Positions 36,706 to 45,658 of a stretch of DNA of 64,000 nucleotides are shown here, piece after piece. The notes beneath the pieces were generated by a model that was not told the DNA's origin, did no database searches, and was given only the letters and a program-made list of their open reading frames with translations. How positions within the stretch are numbered: the stretch's first letter is position 1; each line of letters starts with the position of its first letter. Origin of the DNA: 62-47 sp044463945 (lineage in GTDB: Bacteria; Pseudomonadota; Alphaproteobacteria; Rhizobiales; Xanthobacteraceae); the NCBI GenBank assembly GCA_044463945.1, contig JBIQLW010000018.1, positions 14,200-78,199 on the forward strand. The letters run 5' to 3'. Position numbers and translations under genes: made by a program.

Positions 36706-37851
36706 TCAGGACGACGGCGCACGGTGCAGCCGCCGCCATCCGTCGGCCAGCGCCGCGGCGGCTTCCGTGATATCGGCGGCGGACGTGGTGAAGCCGAGCG
36801 ACAGCCGCACCGCGCCGAGCGCGCGGTGTTCGGCGATCCCCATGGCGCGCAGAACCGCGGAGGCTTCCTCACGATCGGCGTGGCAGGCTGAGCCGGTCGA
36901 GGCCATCACCTGCGGACAGGCGTCGAGCAGGGCGCGGCCCGACACACCGGGAAACAGCACGTTCAGCGTGTTGGGCAGCCGTGCGTCCGGATGTCCGGTC
37001 AGTTCGATCTCCGGAATATCGCGTTGCAGCCGGGCGAGCAGGTCGCGCGTCAGCGCTTTGAGGTGCGCGGCGTCGCCGTTGCGCAATCGGTTTGCGGCGA
37101 GACGGCAGGCTTCACCGAGGCCGACAATGGAAGCGACATTCTCGGTGCCGGGGCGGCGGCCGGATTCCTGCCCCGCGCCGCGCAGCACGGATTCCGCGCG
37201 CACGCCGCGCCGGATGTAGAGGGCGCCGACGCCCTTGGGCGCGTAGAGTTTGTGGCCGGCGATCGATACCAGATCAACACCGAGTTCCTTCACATCGACC
37301 GCGATCTTGCCGATCGCCTGCGCGGCATCGATGTGCATCAAGGCGCCGTACTCGTGCGCGGTCGCGGCGATCTCCGAGACCGGCTGCACCACGCCGGTCT
37401 CGTTCTGCGCGTAGATCAGCGTGACGAGACCCGCGCCATCGCGGATTGCGCGTCCGGCGGCGGCAACGTCCACGCGGCCGTCGCCACCGACCGCGATGCG
37501 ATCGATCGCCCAGCCTTGCCGCGACAGCAGGTGGCACGGCTCGTCGGTCGCCGGATGCTCCACCGTGCTGGTCACGATACGCCGCCGGCCGCCATTGGCG
37601 TCGATGGTGCCGCGAATGGCGATGTTGTTGGCCTCGGTGCCGCCGCTGGTGAAGACGATCTCCTCAGCGTCGGCGCCGATCAGGGCGGCGACCTCGGCGC
37701 GGGCGTTCGCCACCGCGTCCTTCGCCGCGCGGCCCAGCGCGTAGTTCGAGGACGGATTGCCGAATTGCTCACGCAGGAACGGCAGCATGGCGTTGAGCAC
37801 GCCGGGGTCGATCGGAGTGGTCGCGTTATGGTCGAGATAGATCGGCGCCAT
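36706..37851 (-). CDS. Cysteine desulfurase (NifS/IscS family)
   Basis: A PLP-dependent enzyme that removes sulfur (or selenium from selenocysteine) to leave alanine and an enzyme persulfide. The 381-residue product starts MAPIYLDHNATTPIDPGVL, has the PLP lysine K201 in SIAGHKLYAPKG, the SGGTEANNIAIRG and HIDAAQAIGK motifs, and a catalytic Cys323 in STGSACHADRE. It is transcribed after a transglutaminase-like gene only 3 bp upstream, and lies about 2 kb from the divergent fdo-sel genes. Which subgroup it belongs to is not settled from sequence alone; a selenium role is only possible. Confidence 0.9.
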   Translation of the reverse strand: MAPIYLDHNATTPIDPGVLNAMLPFLREQFGNPSSNYALGRAAKDAVANARAEVAALIGADAEEIVFTSGGTEANNIAIRGTIDANGGRRRIVTSTVEHPATDEPCHLLSRQGWAIDRIAVGGDGRVDVAAAGRAIRDGAGLVTLIYAQNETGVVQPVSEIAATAHEYGALMHIDAAQAIGKIAVDVKELGVDLVSIAGHKLYAPKGVGALYIRRGVRAESVLRGAGQESGRRPGTENVASIVGLGEACRLAANRLRNGDAAHLKALTRDLLARLQRDIPEIELTGHPDARLPNTLNVLFPGVSGRALLDACPQVMASTGSACHADREEASAVLRAMGIAEHRALGAVRLSLGFTTSAADITEAAAALADGWRRLHRAPSS

Positions 37852-37854
37852 TGC

Positions 37855-38961
37855 TCAGGTGGCGCTCGCGGGTGTCGCGATCAGGGCGTAGCGGAAGTTG
37901 TCGGGGTCGAGGCAATCAAGCAGCAGCGTAGCGCGCTCGGCCTGCGGATACATCAGGAAGCCGAGCTTGGGATGTTTGGCTCCCGGCAGCGCCACGTCGT
38001 GCGCGGTGTTGTATGCGACCCAGTTGCCTTCCCATGCGCCGAATAGCGTCTTGCGTGCGGCGACCACCTTGGGATCGTTGATCGCAAGGTTGGCCGGCGG
38101 CTCCTCCAGCATCACCTTGCGGACGTCGGCGGGATCGACCGGCACCCAGCCGAAGCCGTCGAGCCACACTTCGGCGCGGCAGTGCTGCGCCTTGGTGACA
38201 TTGGCGCTGCCCGCGCCGAGGCTCTTGTAGCCGAATTGCGAGGGCAGCACGCGGATGCCGTACACATCGCGGGCCGGTACGCCGGCGGCGCGGGCGAGGC
38301 CGACATAGAGCGCGTTGAGATCGGCGCACTTGCCGCCAAGATTGCCGCTCTTGAGCATTGCCGCGACATCGCCGGTGCCGCAGCCGCGCGTCGCGGCGGT
38401 GCGCACCGTGTTCTCGACCACCCACTCGTAGATCGCGCGGGCCTTATCGATATCGGTGGTCGCCTTCGCCTCTGTGACGATCTTGTCTGCGGTCGTCTTG
38501 ACGATGCCGTCCACCGGGATCAGTTCGGTGCCTTCAAGGTTGAGCCGGCGCGCGGCGTCGCTGAGTGGCGCGACCTTGCCGGGCCGGCTGAGATCGATCG
38601 CACGGTCGCGCATCGCGACGCGGCTGGTGACTTCGATCGCAGGCATGAACTCGTCATCCTTCCAGGTCACATGCAGCATTTCCGCGCCGTATTTCGGATC
38701 GCGCACCTGCTCGACTTTGGCGGCGTTGCCGGTCCATTTGGTCTCGCCCGGACGGCTCCATTCCGTCTCGTTCACCGATGGCAGCGGAATCCACGCCTGC
38801 ATCTTTCCTTCCGGTTTGACGATCTCAAGCCTGGTGACGAGATCGACGCTGCGCCATGCGCCGGGCCGGGGCGCGAAGGTGTCATGGGCGAAAGCAACTC
38901 GTGGCAGGCTTGCCGCCAGCGAGAAGGCTGCCGTGCTCGTGATGAATTGACGTCGGTCCAT
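37855..38961 (-). CDS. Transglutaminase-like periplasmic protein
   Basis: A 368-residue protein with a twin-arginine signal (MDRRQFITSTAAFSLAASLP, about residues 1-25) and a transglutaminase-like core domain. The catalytic triad can be read: Cys in NLGGKCADLN, His in TKAQHCRAEVW and Asp in WVPVDPADVR. Members act as peptidases or acyl transferases; the substrate is not known. It sits between the redoxin gene (30 bp upstream) and the cysteine desulfurase gene (3 bp downstream), so the three are likely one transcript. Confidence 0.85.
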   Translation of the reverse strand: MDRRQFITSTAAFSLAASLPRVAFAHDTFAPRPGAWRSVDLVTRLEIVKPEGKMQAWIPLPSVNETEWSRPGETKWTGNAAKVEQVRDPKYGAEMLHVTWKDDEFMPAIEVTSRVAMRDRAIDLSRPGKVAPLSDAARRLNLEGTELIPVDGIVKTTADKIVTEAKATTDIDKARAIYEWVVENTVRTAATRGCGTGDVAAMLKSGNLGGKCADLNALYVGLARAAGVPARDVYGIRVLPSQFGYKSLGAGSANVTKAQHCRAEVWLDGFGWVPVDPADVRKVMLEEPPANLAINDPKVVAARKTLFGAWEGNWVAYNTAHDVALPGAKHPKLGFLMYPQAERATLLLDCLDPDNFRYALIATPASAT

Positions 38962-38991
38962 GATCGTTCCTCCCGGTCCAATGGGTTGTTG

Positions 38992-39648
38992 TCATTTTGT
39001 CGTGGCGGCGGTGATCGCCGCGGGATGAAGTGTGATCGCCGGATCGAGGCGTTGAAGCGCGGCGATGGTTTCGGAGCCGGTCCAGTCGAGATCACCTTCG
39101 ACAAACAGGCGGGGCGCGAGCGCCGCGTCCAGCACGAAAGTCGAGGGCAGCGCGCTCACCTGCCAGGCTTTGGTGACAGCGCGGTCGCGATCGAGCAGCA
39201 CGGGAAAATCGACCGGCAGCTTCTGGAAGAAGGCGCGCACGCGCAGATCGACTTCCGCAACATCGATGGCGATGATTGTTAGCCGTCCCGCGGGCACCGC
39301 GCGCCGCAGCCGTTGCAGTGACGTCAGTTCACGGACGCAGGGTTCGCACCAGGTGGCGAAGAAGTGCAGCAGCACGATGCGGCCGCCGAAGGCAACAAGA
39401 TCGCGCGGCGCGCCGTGCAGGTCGTCGAGCGTGAATGTCGGGAGAATGCCGTCGCGCCATGGCGTCAACCGCGCGTCCTCGGCGGATGTGGATGAGGGCG
39501 CCGCGACGCGTGCAATCAGAACAAACGCGACAACAATAAGCGTGGCCCGCGTCCAGGTGGATCGCGGGGCCGGGCCGTTCCGGCGAATCGTTCTGCTGAT
39601 TGTTGGGCCCCGCGACGCGGGAGCGGGACATGTCGCCACGCCGCACAT
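38992..39648 (-). CDS. TlpA/ResA-type thioredoxin-like protein
   Basis: A periplasmic thiol-disulfide reductase of about 218 residues. A signal-anchor (TLIVVAFVLIARVAAP, about residues 35-50) leads to a redoxin fold with the WCEPC active site (FFATWCEPCVREL) and the cis-Pro segment VSALPSTFVLDA. The start is unsure: ATG at 39648 is used here, but a longer frame continues to 39816. The first gene of a likely three-gene transcript with the transglutaminase and desulfurase genes. Confidence 0.8.
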   Translation of the reverse strand: MCGVATCPAPASRGPTISRTIRRNGPAPRSTWTRATLIVVAFVLIARVAAPSSTSAEDARLTPWRDGILPTFTLDDLHGAPRDLVAFGGRIVLLHFFATWCEPCVRELTSLQRLRRAVPAGRLTIIAIDVAEVDLRVRAFFQKLPVDFPVLLDRDRAVTKAWQVSALPSTFVLDAALAPRLFVEGDLDWTGSETIAALQRLDPAITLHPAAITAATTK

Positions 39649-39949
39649 GCTCGGACGTAAAGTCAATCCCGTCAATAAGTCGGGGTGCGGCGAAATGCCC
39701 AATCCACGTGCGAGATATGCGAGATTCGCATGAAAGACGGATTCTAAGGAAAATATAGTTGGCGCAAAGGGATACGCGAATATTGCATTCGCGAGGTCGC
39801 AATGCAGCATCCGCAAGGGGCGCAGAGGGCAAGGATTGTATCGGTTTTGTCGTTTTGACAGCCGATTGATACCGCCATAGTTTTTATTTTGACAAACTCT
39901 AATGTTTGGGCGTCCCCCGGCGGGGGCGGAATTTCAGGAGGAATGTTCC
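39649..39949. other. Divergent intergenic region upstream of fdoG
   Basis: A 301-bp AT-richer gap between the minus-strand redoxin gene and formate dehydrogenase alpha. A candidate promoter is described separately; no sigma-54 or FNR-box consensus was seen. Confidence 0.5.
39855..39883 (+). promoter_or_regulatory. Candidate promoter for the fdo-sel operon
   Basis: TTGACA at 39855-39860 is followed after 17 bp by TAGTTT (39878-39883), a weak match to a -10 box, about 65 bp upstream of the fdoG start. A second TTGACA-like box lies at 39888. This is a consensus match by eye only. Confidence 0.35.
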
Positions 39950-42900
39950 ATGAACATGGAACTCTCGCGGCGCTCGTTTATGCTCGGGGCCGGCGCGGGT
40001 TTGGCGGGAACGAGTCTGGGGGCCCTTGGATTTGGTGAAATCGAAGCCGCCCATGCACTGACGATCCGGCCTTTCAAGCTTGCGCAGACCAAGGAAGTTC
40101 GCAGCCAATGCCCATATTGCGCGGTCTGCTGCGGAATGATGATCTTCGCGGCTGAATCCAAGACCGAAAAGGGCAAAATGGAGGTCACCCATATCGAGGG
40201 TGACGTGGACCATCCGGTCAATCGTGGAACACTGTGCCCGAAGGGCGCCGGCGCCATCGACTACATCAAGTCGAAGTCGCGGGTGAAATATCCGATGTAC
40301 CGCAAGCCCGGCTCGAACAGCTTCGAGCGTGTGAGCTGGGACTTCGCGATGGATCGCCTCGCCCGGCTGATGAAGGACGATCGCGACGCCAACTTCGTCG
40401 AGAAAAACAAGGATGGCGTGACGGTCAACCGCTGGCTGACCACGGCGTTTCTTGCCGGCAGTTCGCTGTCCAATGAAGGCGGATGGCTTACATATAAGGT
40501 GTCGCGAGGTCTGGGGCTGCTCCAGATCGAAAACCAGGCGAGAGTTTGACACGGACCGACGGTGGCCAGTTTGGGCCCCACATTTGGTCGCGGTGCAATG
40601 ACCAATTCCTGGACGGACATCAAGAACGCTGATCTCGTCTGGATTATGGGTGGTAACGCAGCGGAAGCTCATCCCTGCGGTTTCAAGTGGGTCACTGAGG
40701 CGAAAGCCGAGCGTGGCGCCAAGCTGATGGTGGTCGATCCGCGGTTCAACCGCTCGGCGGCCGTCGCGGACCACTACGCGCCGATCCGCTCGGGATCGGA
40801 CATCACCTTTCTGTCGGCCGTGATCAACTACCTGCTCACGAACGACAAGATTCACAAGGAGTACGTGCGGCACTACACCAACGCCGCGTTCATCGTGCGC
40901 GACGATTTCGAGTTCAACGAGGGCCTGTTCTCGGGGTACGACGAATCCAAGCACTCCTATGACCGCAGCACTTGGGAGTACAAGTTCGGGCCTGACGGCT
41001 TCGCGCTTCGCGACATGACGTTGCAGGATCCGCGCTGCGTCTTCCAGCTGATGAAGAAGCACTTCGCCCGGTACACGCCGGAGCTGGTGGAGCGGGTCTG
41101 CGGCACGCCGAAGGACAAGTGGCAGAAGGTCGCCGACTGGATCTCCTCGACCGCCAACGGCGAGCGCTCCATGACCATCATGTACGCGCTCGGCTGGACC
41201 CAGCATTCGCACGGGGCCCAGAACATCCGCTGCGCGGCGATGATCCAGCTCCTGTGCGGCAACATCGGCATCCCGGGCGGCGGCGTGAACGCATTGCGCG
41301 GTCACTCCAACGTGCAGGGCATCACCGACGTCGGCACGCTGACGGCGGCGATTCCCGGCTATCTGGCGCTGCCGACCGAGCAGGAGCCGACGCTGGAGTC
41401 GCATCTTGCCAAGCGCACCTTCAAGCCGCTGACGCCGAACCAGACCAGTTACTGGCAGAACTATCGCAAGTTCTATGTCAGCTTCCTGAAGTCGCAGTTC
41501 GGCGACAAGGCCACCAAGGAGAACGAGTTCGGCTACCAGTACCTGCCGAAACTTGATGGCATCTACGACTGCATCAAGATGTTCGACCTGATGAGCCAGG
41601 GCAAGACCACCGGTCTGATCTGTCAGGGCTTCAACCCGCTGATGGCGATCGCGAACTCCAACAAATCGCGCGAGGGCCTGAAGAAGCTGAAGTTCCTGGT
41701 CAGCATGGACCCGATCGAAACCGACTCGGTGCGGTTCTGGGAGAACCACGGCGAGGCCAACAACGTCGATCCGGCCCAGATTCAGACCGAAGTGTTCATG
41801 CTTCCGGTCTCGATGTGGTGCGAGGAGGAGGGCAGCATCACCAACTCCAGTCGCGTCATCCAGTGGAAATGGAAGGCGGCCGATCCGCACTACGAATCCA
41901 AGACCGACGTTCAGATCCTCGCCGATCTGTTCATGCGGATCCGCAAGCTCTACGAGAAGGAAGGCGGCAAGGGTGCCGAACCCTTGATGGCCATCGACTG
42001 GAGCTACAAGGATCCGCTTGAACCGTCTGTCGATGAGCTTCAGACCGAACTCAACGGCAAGGCGCTGGTCGATCTCAAGGACGCGGAAGGCAAGGTGGTG
42101 CGCGCCGCCGGCCAGCGACTCGCCTCGTTCGGCGAGATGCGGGACGACGGTTCGACCGACGGCTGCATGTGGATTTACACCGGCTTCTATGGCCCAACCG
42201 GCAACATGGCCCAGCGGCGCGACAACAGCGATCCGTCGGGGCTGGGTGTTTACGGTAACTGGGGCTTCTCGTGGCCGGCCAACCGCCGCATCCAGTACAA
42301 CCGTGCCTCGGCCGATCCTGACGGCAAGCCGTGGAGCGAAGCCAAGAAGTACATGTACTGGAACGGTCAGCGCTGGAGCGGACCGGATGTGCCGGACTAC
42401 GTGCCGACCATTCCGCCGGACCGCGCGGTCGGCCCCTTCATCATGAACGCGGAAGGCGTGTCTCGCCTCTGGGTTCGTGGCCTGATGGCCGACGGTCCGT
42501 TCCCGGTTCACATGGAGCCGTTCGAATCCCCGGTGCCCAACCTGGTGTTCCCGAAACTCAAGGGCAACCCGGTGGCGCGGGTGTTCAAGGCCGACCGCGA
42601 AGCGCTTGGCACGTCCGATCAGTTCCCGATCGTCGGGACGACTTATCGTCTGGTCGAGCACTTCCACTTCTGGACCAAGAACGTCCATGCCAATGCGGTG
42701 ACGCAGCCTGAATTCTTTGTCGAGATGTCGGAGGAACTCGCCAAGGAGAAGGGCATCAAGCACGGCCAGCAGGTCCGGGTTTGGTCGAAGCGTGGCGAGG
42801 TCAAGGGCAAGGCGGTGGTCACCAAGCGTCTCAAGCCGTTCAAGATCGACGGCAAGACGGTGCATGAGGTGGGCCTGCCGCTCAACTTCGGCTTCGTCGG

Positions 42901-43024
42901 CGAGACCAAGAAGGCGGCCCCGATCAACGCGCTGACGTCGGCGATCGGGGACTCCAACTCGCAGACGCCGGAGTCCAAGGCGTTCCTCGTCAATATCGAG
43001 CCCATTGCGGGCCCGGTGGCTTAA
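39950..43024 (+). CDS. fdoG: Formate dehydrogenase alpha subunit, selenocysteine-containing
   Basis: The catalytic subunit of a membrane-bound respiratory formate dehydrogenase; it oxidises formate to CO2 in the periplasm with Mo/W-bis-MGD and a 4Fe-4S cluster. The 1024-residue product starts at ATG 39950 after AGGAGGA (39936-39942). A twin-arginine signal (SRRSFMLGAGAGLAG) and the cluster motif CPYCAVCC...GTLCPKGA follow. The in-frame TGA at 40547-40549 (residue 200) is read as Sec: NQARV-Sec-HGPTVASLGPTFG matches the E. coli FdnG active site (Sec196), and the frame stays open for another 824 residues. An ORF finder would split the gene here. A SECIS-like hairpin follows the UGA. Sequence beyond (GGNAAEAHPCGFKW, DPRFNRSAAVADHYAPIR) is typical. 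Confidence 0.96.
40550..40590 (+). promoter_or_regulatory. bSECIS-like hairpin at the fdoG UGA
   Basis: Just 3' of the UGA (40547-40549), GACC (40554-40557) can pair with GGTC (40586-40589), and GTGG (40562-40565) with CCAC (40578-40581), with an apical loop around CCAGTTTGGG. This position and two-stem shape fit bacterial SECIS elements recognised by SelB. Pairing is short and read by eye, so the exact fold is uncertain. Confidence 0.65.
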
Positions 43025-43039
43025 GGGGAGGGCGAAGCG

Positions 43040-43978
43040 ATGTTTACTCCGGTTCCCAACCCCACCACCAATCCGGTCGCCGCCAAGTTCGGCGAGCAGG
43101 ATCTGATCCGCCGCTCGGCGTCCTCCATCACGCCTGCCGCCAAGCGGCAGACGGAAGTGGCGAAGCTGATCGACGTATCGAAGTGCATCGGCTGTAAGGC
43201 ATGTCAGGTGGCGTGCCTTGAGTGGAACAACCTCACCGAGGATGTCGGCGTCAACGTCGGGGTCTACGACAACCCGCACGATCTGACCGCCAACACCTGG
43301 ACGCTGATGCGCTACACCGAGTACGAGAATGCCGAGAGCGGCAATCTCGAATGGCTGATCCGCAAGGACGGCTGTATGCACTGCGAGGATCCGGGCTGCC
43401 TCAAGGCGTGCCCGGCCCCTGGCGCCATCGTGCAGTATTCCAACGGCATCGTGGACTTCGACCACGACAAGTGCATCGGTTGCGGCTACTGCATCAAGGG
43501 TTGCCCCTTCAACATTCCGCGCATCTCGAAGGTCGATCAAAAGGCCTACAAGTGCTCGCTGTGTTCCGACCGTCTCGCGGTCGGTCAGGGGCCCGCCTGC
43601 GCCAAGGCGTGTCCGACGCAGGCCATCGTGTTCGGCACCAAGGAGGAAATGAAGCAGTGGGCCGACCACCGCATCAAGGATCTCAAGTCGCGCGGCTTCA
43701 CCAATGCCGGCCTCTACGATCCTCCGGGGGTGGGCGGCACGCACGTCATGTATGTGCTGCAACACGCCGACAAGCCGCAGATCTATGCGGGCCTGCCCAA
43801 CAACCCGTCGATCAGTCCGCTGGTCGAGGCCTGGAAGGGCGTGACCAAGTATGTCGGCCTTGCCGCGATCGGCGCTTTTGCCGCGTTCGGCTTCCTCCAT
43901 CACGCCATTGCCGGCGCAAACCGGGTGACGGCGGAGGATGAGAAGAACGCCGAGCGGCTGACGGAGGGAAGCTCATGA
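43040..43978 (+). CDS. fdoH: Formate dehydrogenase beta subunit (Fe-S)
   Basis: The electron-transfer subunit of the respiratory enzyme. The 312-residue product carries four 4Fe-4S motifs, including CIGCKACQVACLEWN, CMHCEDPGCLKACPAPG, CIGCGYCIKGCPFNIP and CSLCSDRLAVGQGPACAKAC, and a C-terminal membrane segment (about residues 270-295, YVGLAAIGAFAAFGFLHHAI). It starts 15 bp after fdoG; its stop overlaps the start of the gamma gene in ATGA. Confidence 0.96.
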   Translation: MFTPVPNPTTNPVAAKFGEQDLIRRSASSITPAAKRQTEVAKLIDVSKCIGCKACQVACLEWNNLTEDVGVNVGVYDNPHDLTANTWTLMRYTEYENAESGNLEWLIRKDGCMHCEDPGCLKACPAPGAIVQYSNGIVDFDHDKCIGCGYCIKGCPFNIPRISKVDQKAYKCSLCSDRLAVGQGPACAKACPTQAIVFGTKEEMKQWADHRIKDLKSRGFTNAGLYDPPGVGGTHVMYVLQHADKPQIYAGLPNNPSISPLVEAWKGVTKYVGLAAIGAFAAFGFLHHAIAGANRVTAEDEKNAERLTEGSS

Positions 43979-44643
43979 GCAAGCCTGAAGTCGAAGCCGG
44001 CGACGGCGTCCACCGCGGCAAGCCGGTGGTCGTCGATCGCTACACGGTCGGCGCCCGCATCAACCATTGGATCACGGCGGTCAGCCTGGTGCTGCTCGCC
44101 CTGTCCGGGCTGGCGCTGTTCACACCGTATCTGTACTTCCTGACCGGCCTGTTCGGGGGCGGTCAGTGGACGCGGATCATCCATCCGTGGATCGGGGTGG
44201 TTTTGTTCCTCAGCTTCATGGGGCTGTTCTTCCGCTTCTTCCGACTCAATCTCTGGGAGAAGACCGACAGCGTCTGGATGAGCCGGCTGCGCGACGTGCT
44301 GGCCGGCGACGAGAACAAGCTACCCGAAGTCGGCAAGTACAATGCCGGCCAGAAGATGGTGTTCTGGTCGATGTCGCTGTTCATCCTCGTTCTGATTACG
44401 AGCGGGGTGGTGATCTGGGATCAGTACTTCGGCAACTACTTCACTGTCGAACAGAAGCGCATCGCGGTGCTGGTGCATTCGGCGACCGCGATCGTGGCGA
44501 TTTGCGTCTGGATCGTTCACGTCTATGCCGCGATCTGGGTCCGTGGCACCATCGGCGCCATGACCCGCGGCAAGGTCACCGGCGGCTGGGCATGGCGGCA
44601 TCATCGCCGCTGGCTCAAGGAACTGGTGACCGGCAAGAACTGA
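43975..44643 (+). CDS. fdoI: Formate dehydrogenase gamma subunit (cytochrome b556)
   Basis: The membrane cytochrome b subunit that passes electrons to quinone. The 222-residue product has four predicted membrane segments (about residues 30-55, 62-90, 120-142 and 158-178) with histidines suited to bind two b haems (NHWITAVSLVLLALSG near the start; IHPWIGVVL; LVHSATAIVAICVWIVHVYA). Its end matches the FDH gamma family (GGWAWRHHRRWLKE). Confidence 0.95.
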   Translation: MSKPEVEAGDGVHRGKPVVVDRYTVGARINHWITAVSLVLLALSGLALFTPYLYFLTGLFGGGQWTRIIHPWIGVVLFLSFMGLFFRFFRLNLWEKTDSVWMSRLRDVLAGDENKLPEVGKYNAGQKMVFWSMSLFILVLITSGVVIWDQYFGNYFTVEQKRIAVLVHSATAIVAICVWIVHVYAAIWVRGTIGAMTRGKVTGGWAWRHHRRWLKELVTGKN

Positions 44644-44652
44644 AGACATGGT

Positions 44653-44684
44653 GCCGGCGGCGGCGAGCAATCGCCGGCGCCGGC
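44653..44684 (+). promoter_or_regulatory. Strong hairpin between fdoI and fdhE
   Basis: GCCGGCGGCGGCGA (44653-44666) pairs with TCGCCGGCGCCGGC (44671-44684), with one G-G mismatch and a GCAA tetraloop. There is no T-run, so it is more likely an mRNA stability or processing element than a terminator. It separates the structural fdo genes from fdhE and the sel genes. Confidence 0.6.
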
Positions 44685-44730
44685 GTCATGAACGGTGAAT
44701 CCACGTGGCCCGTGAGGTTCGTGAGGAATA

Positions 44731-45648
44731 ATGATGTCGCGCGTCGATCCGACCCAGCCCGATCCTTCCGCAATCAGTAACATTCTGATCCCGCCCTTCG
44801 CGGTGCTGCCCGATCCGAAACAGATGTTCGCGGATCGCAGCGCGCGGTTCGCCGTGCTCGCCGAAGGCCACGATCTGGCGCCCTATCTGCGGTTCCTGTC
44901 CGGGCTTTGCGGTGCGCAGGCGGCGATTCAGGATGGCTTGCCGGAGCCGGATGCGATTGCGCCGGATATTCTTACGCGCGCGCATGATCACAAGATGCCG
45001 CCGCTCGATCGCGGCGCGTTCAAGACCGACGCCGCGTTTGATGCGACGCTGCGGCGGCTGCTCGATGCCGCCGTCGGACTCGACATGCCGCAGCCGGCGC
45101 GCGCGGCACTGCTGCGCGTCACCGAGGCCGACGCCGATGGGCGTGAGGCGATGATTCAGAACGTGCTGGCCGAAGCCATTCCGTTCGAGGCGGTCGCGGA
45201 GCACGTTTTCGTCGCCGCCGCCTTGCAGGTTCACTTCGCACGGCTGGCGGCGCGGCTTGACGACAAGACCTTGCAGCCGGTCGGCGACGGCGTCTGCCCG
45301 TGCTGCGGCGGTGCGCCAAGTTCGACGGTGATCGTCAACTGGCGGCGCGCGCCAGGCACGCGCTTCTGCTGCTGCTCGTTGTGCGGCACCATGTGGAACT
45401 ACGTCCGCTCCAAATGTACCGTGTGCGGATCGACCCGGAAGATCCTGTTCCAGGAAATCGAGGGCGCCGGCAATATCAAGGCCGAGACCTGCGACGATTG
45501 CCATGGCTACATGAAGATCCTCAATCAGCAGAAGGACGACCGGCTCGACCCGGTGGCCGATGACGTCGCCACCCTCGGCCTCGACCTTCTGGTGCGCGAA
45601 CTGGGTTTTCGGCGCGGCGGCATCAATCCGTTCCTGATCGGATATTGA
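44731..45648 (+). CDS. fdhE: Formate dehydrogenase accessory protein FdhE
   Basis: FdhE is a cytosolic maturation protein for selenocysteine-containing respiratory formate dehydrogenases. The 305-residue product has the paired Cys motifs of the family (CPCCGGAP; CCSLCGTMW; CTVCGSTRK; ETCDDCHGYMK), likely a rubredoxin-like iron or zinc site. Two tandem ATG codons (44731, 44734) are possible starts after GTGAGGAATA. It sits between fdoI and selA with a 10-bp gap to selA. Confidence 0.95.
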   Translation: MMSRVDPTQPDPSAISNILIPPFAVLPDPKQMFADRSARFAVLAEGHDLAPYLRFLSGLCGAQAAIQDGLPEPDAIAPDILTRAHDHKMPPLDRGAFKTDAAFDATLRRLLDAAVGLDMPQPARAALLRVTEADADGREAMIQNVLAEAIPFEAVAEHVFVAAALQVHFARLAARLDDKTLQPVGDGVCPCCGGAPSSTVIVNWRRAPGTRFCCCSLCGTMWNYVRSKCTVCGSTRKILFQEIEGAGNIKAETCDDCHGYMKILNQQKDDRLDPVADDVATLGLDLLVRELGFRRGGINPFLIGY

Positions 45649-45658
45649 GGAGGCCGGA

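Noticed and set aside
39740..39790. Sigma-54 promoter upstream of fdoG
   Set aside because: TGGC and TTGCA elements are present but their spacing does not fit a -24/-12 promoter.
40547..40549. Nonsense mutation making fdoG a pseudogene
   Set aside because: The UGA aligns with the known Sec position, frame continues intact, and the complete Sec machinery is present.
39899..43903. Open frame of 1334 codons on the minus strand, antisense to fdoG/fdoH
   Set aside because: Composition is Arg/His/Leu-rich without domain motifs, and the plus strand has complete FDH motifs. High GC creates long antisense frames.
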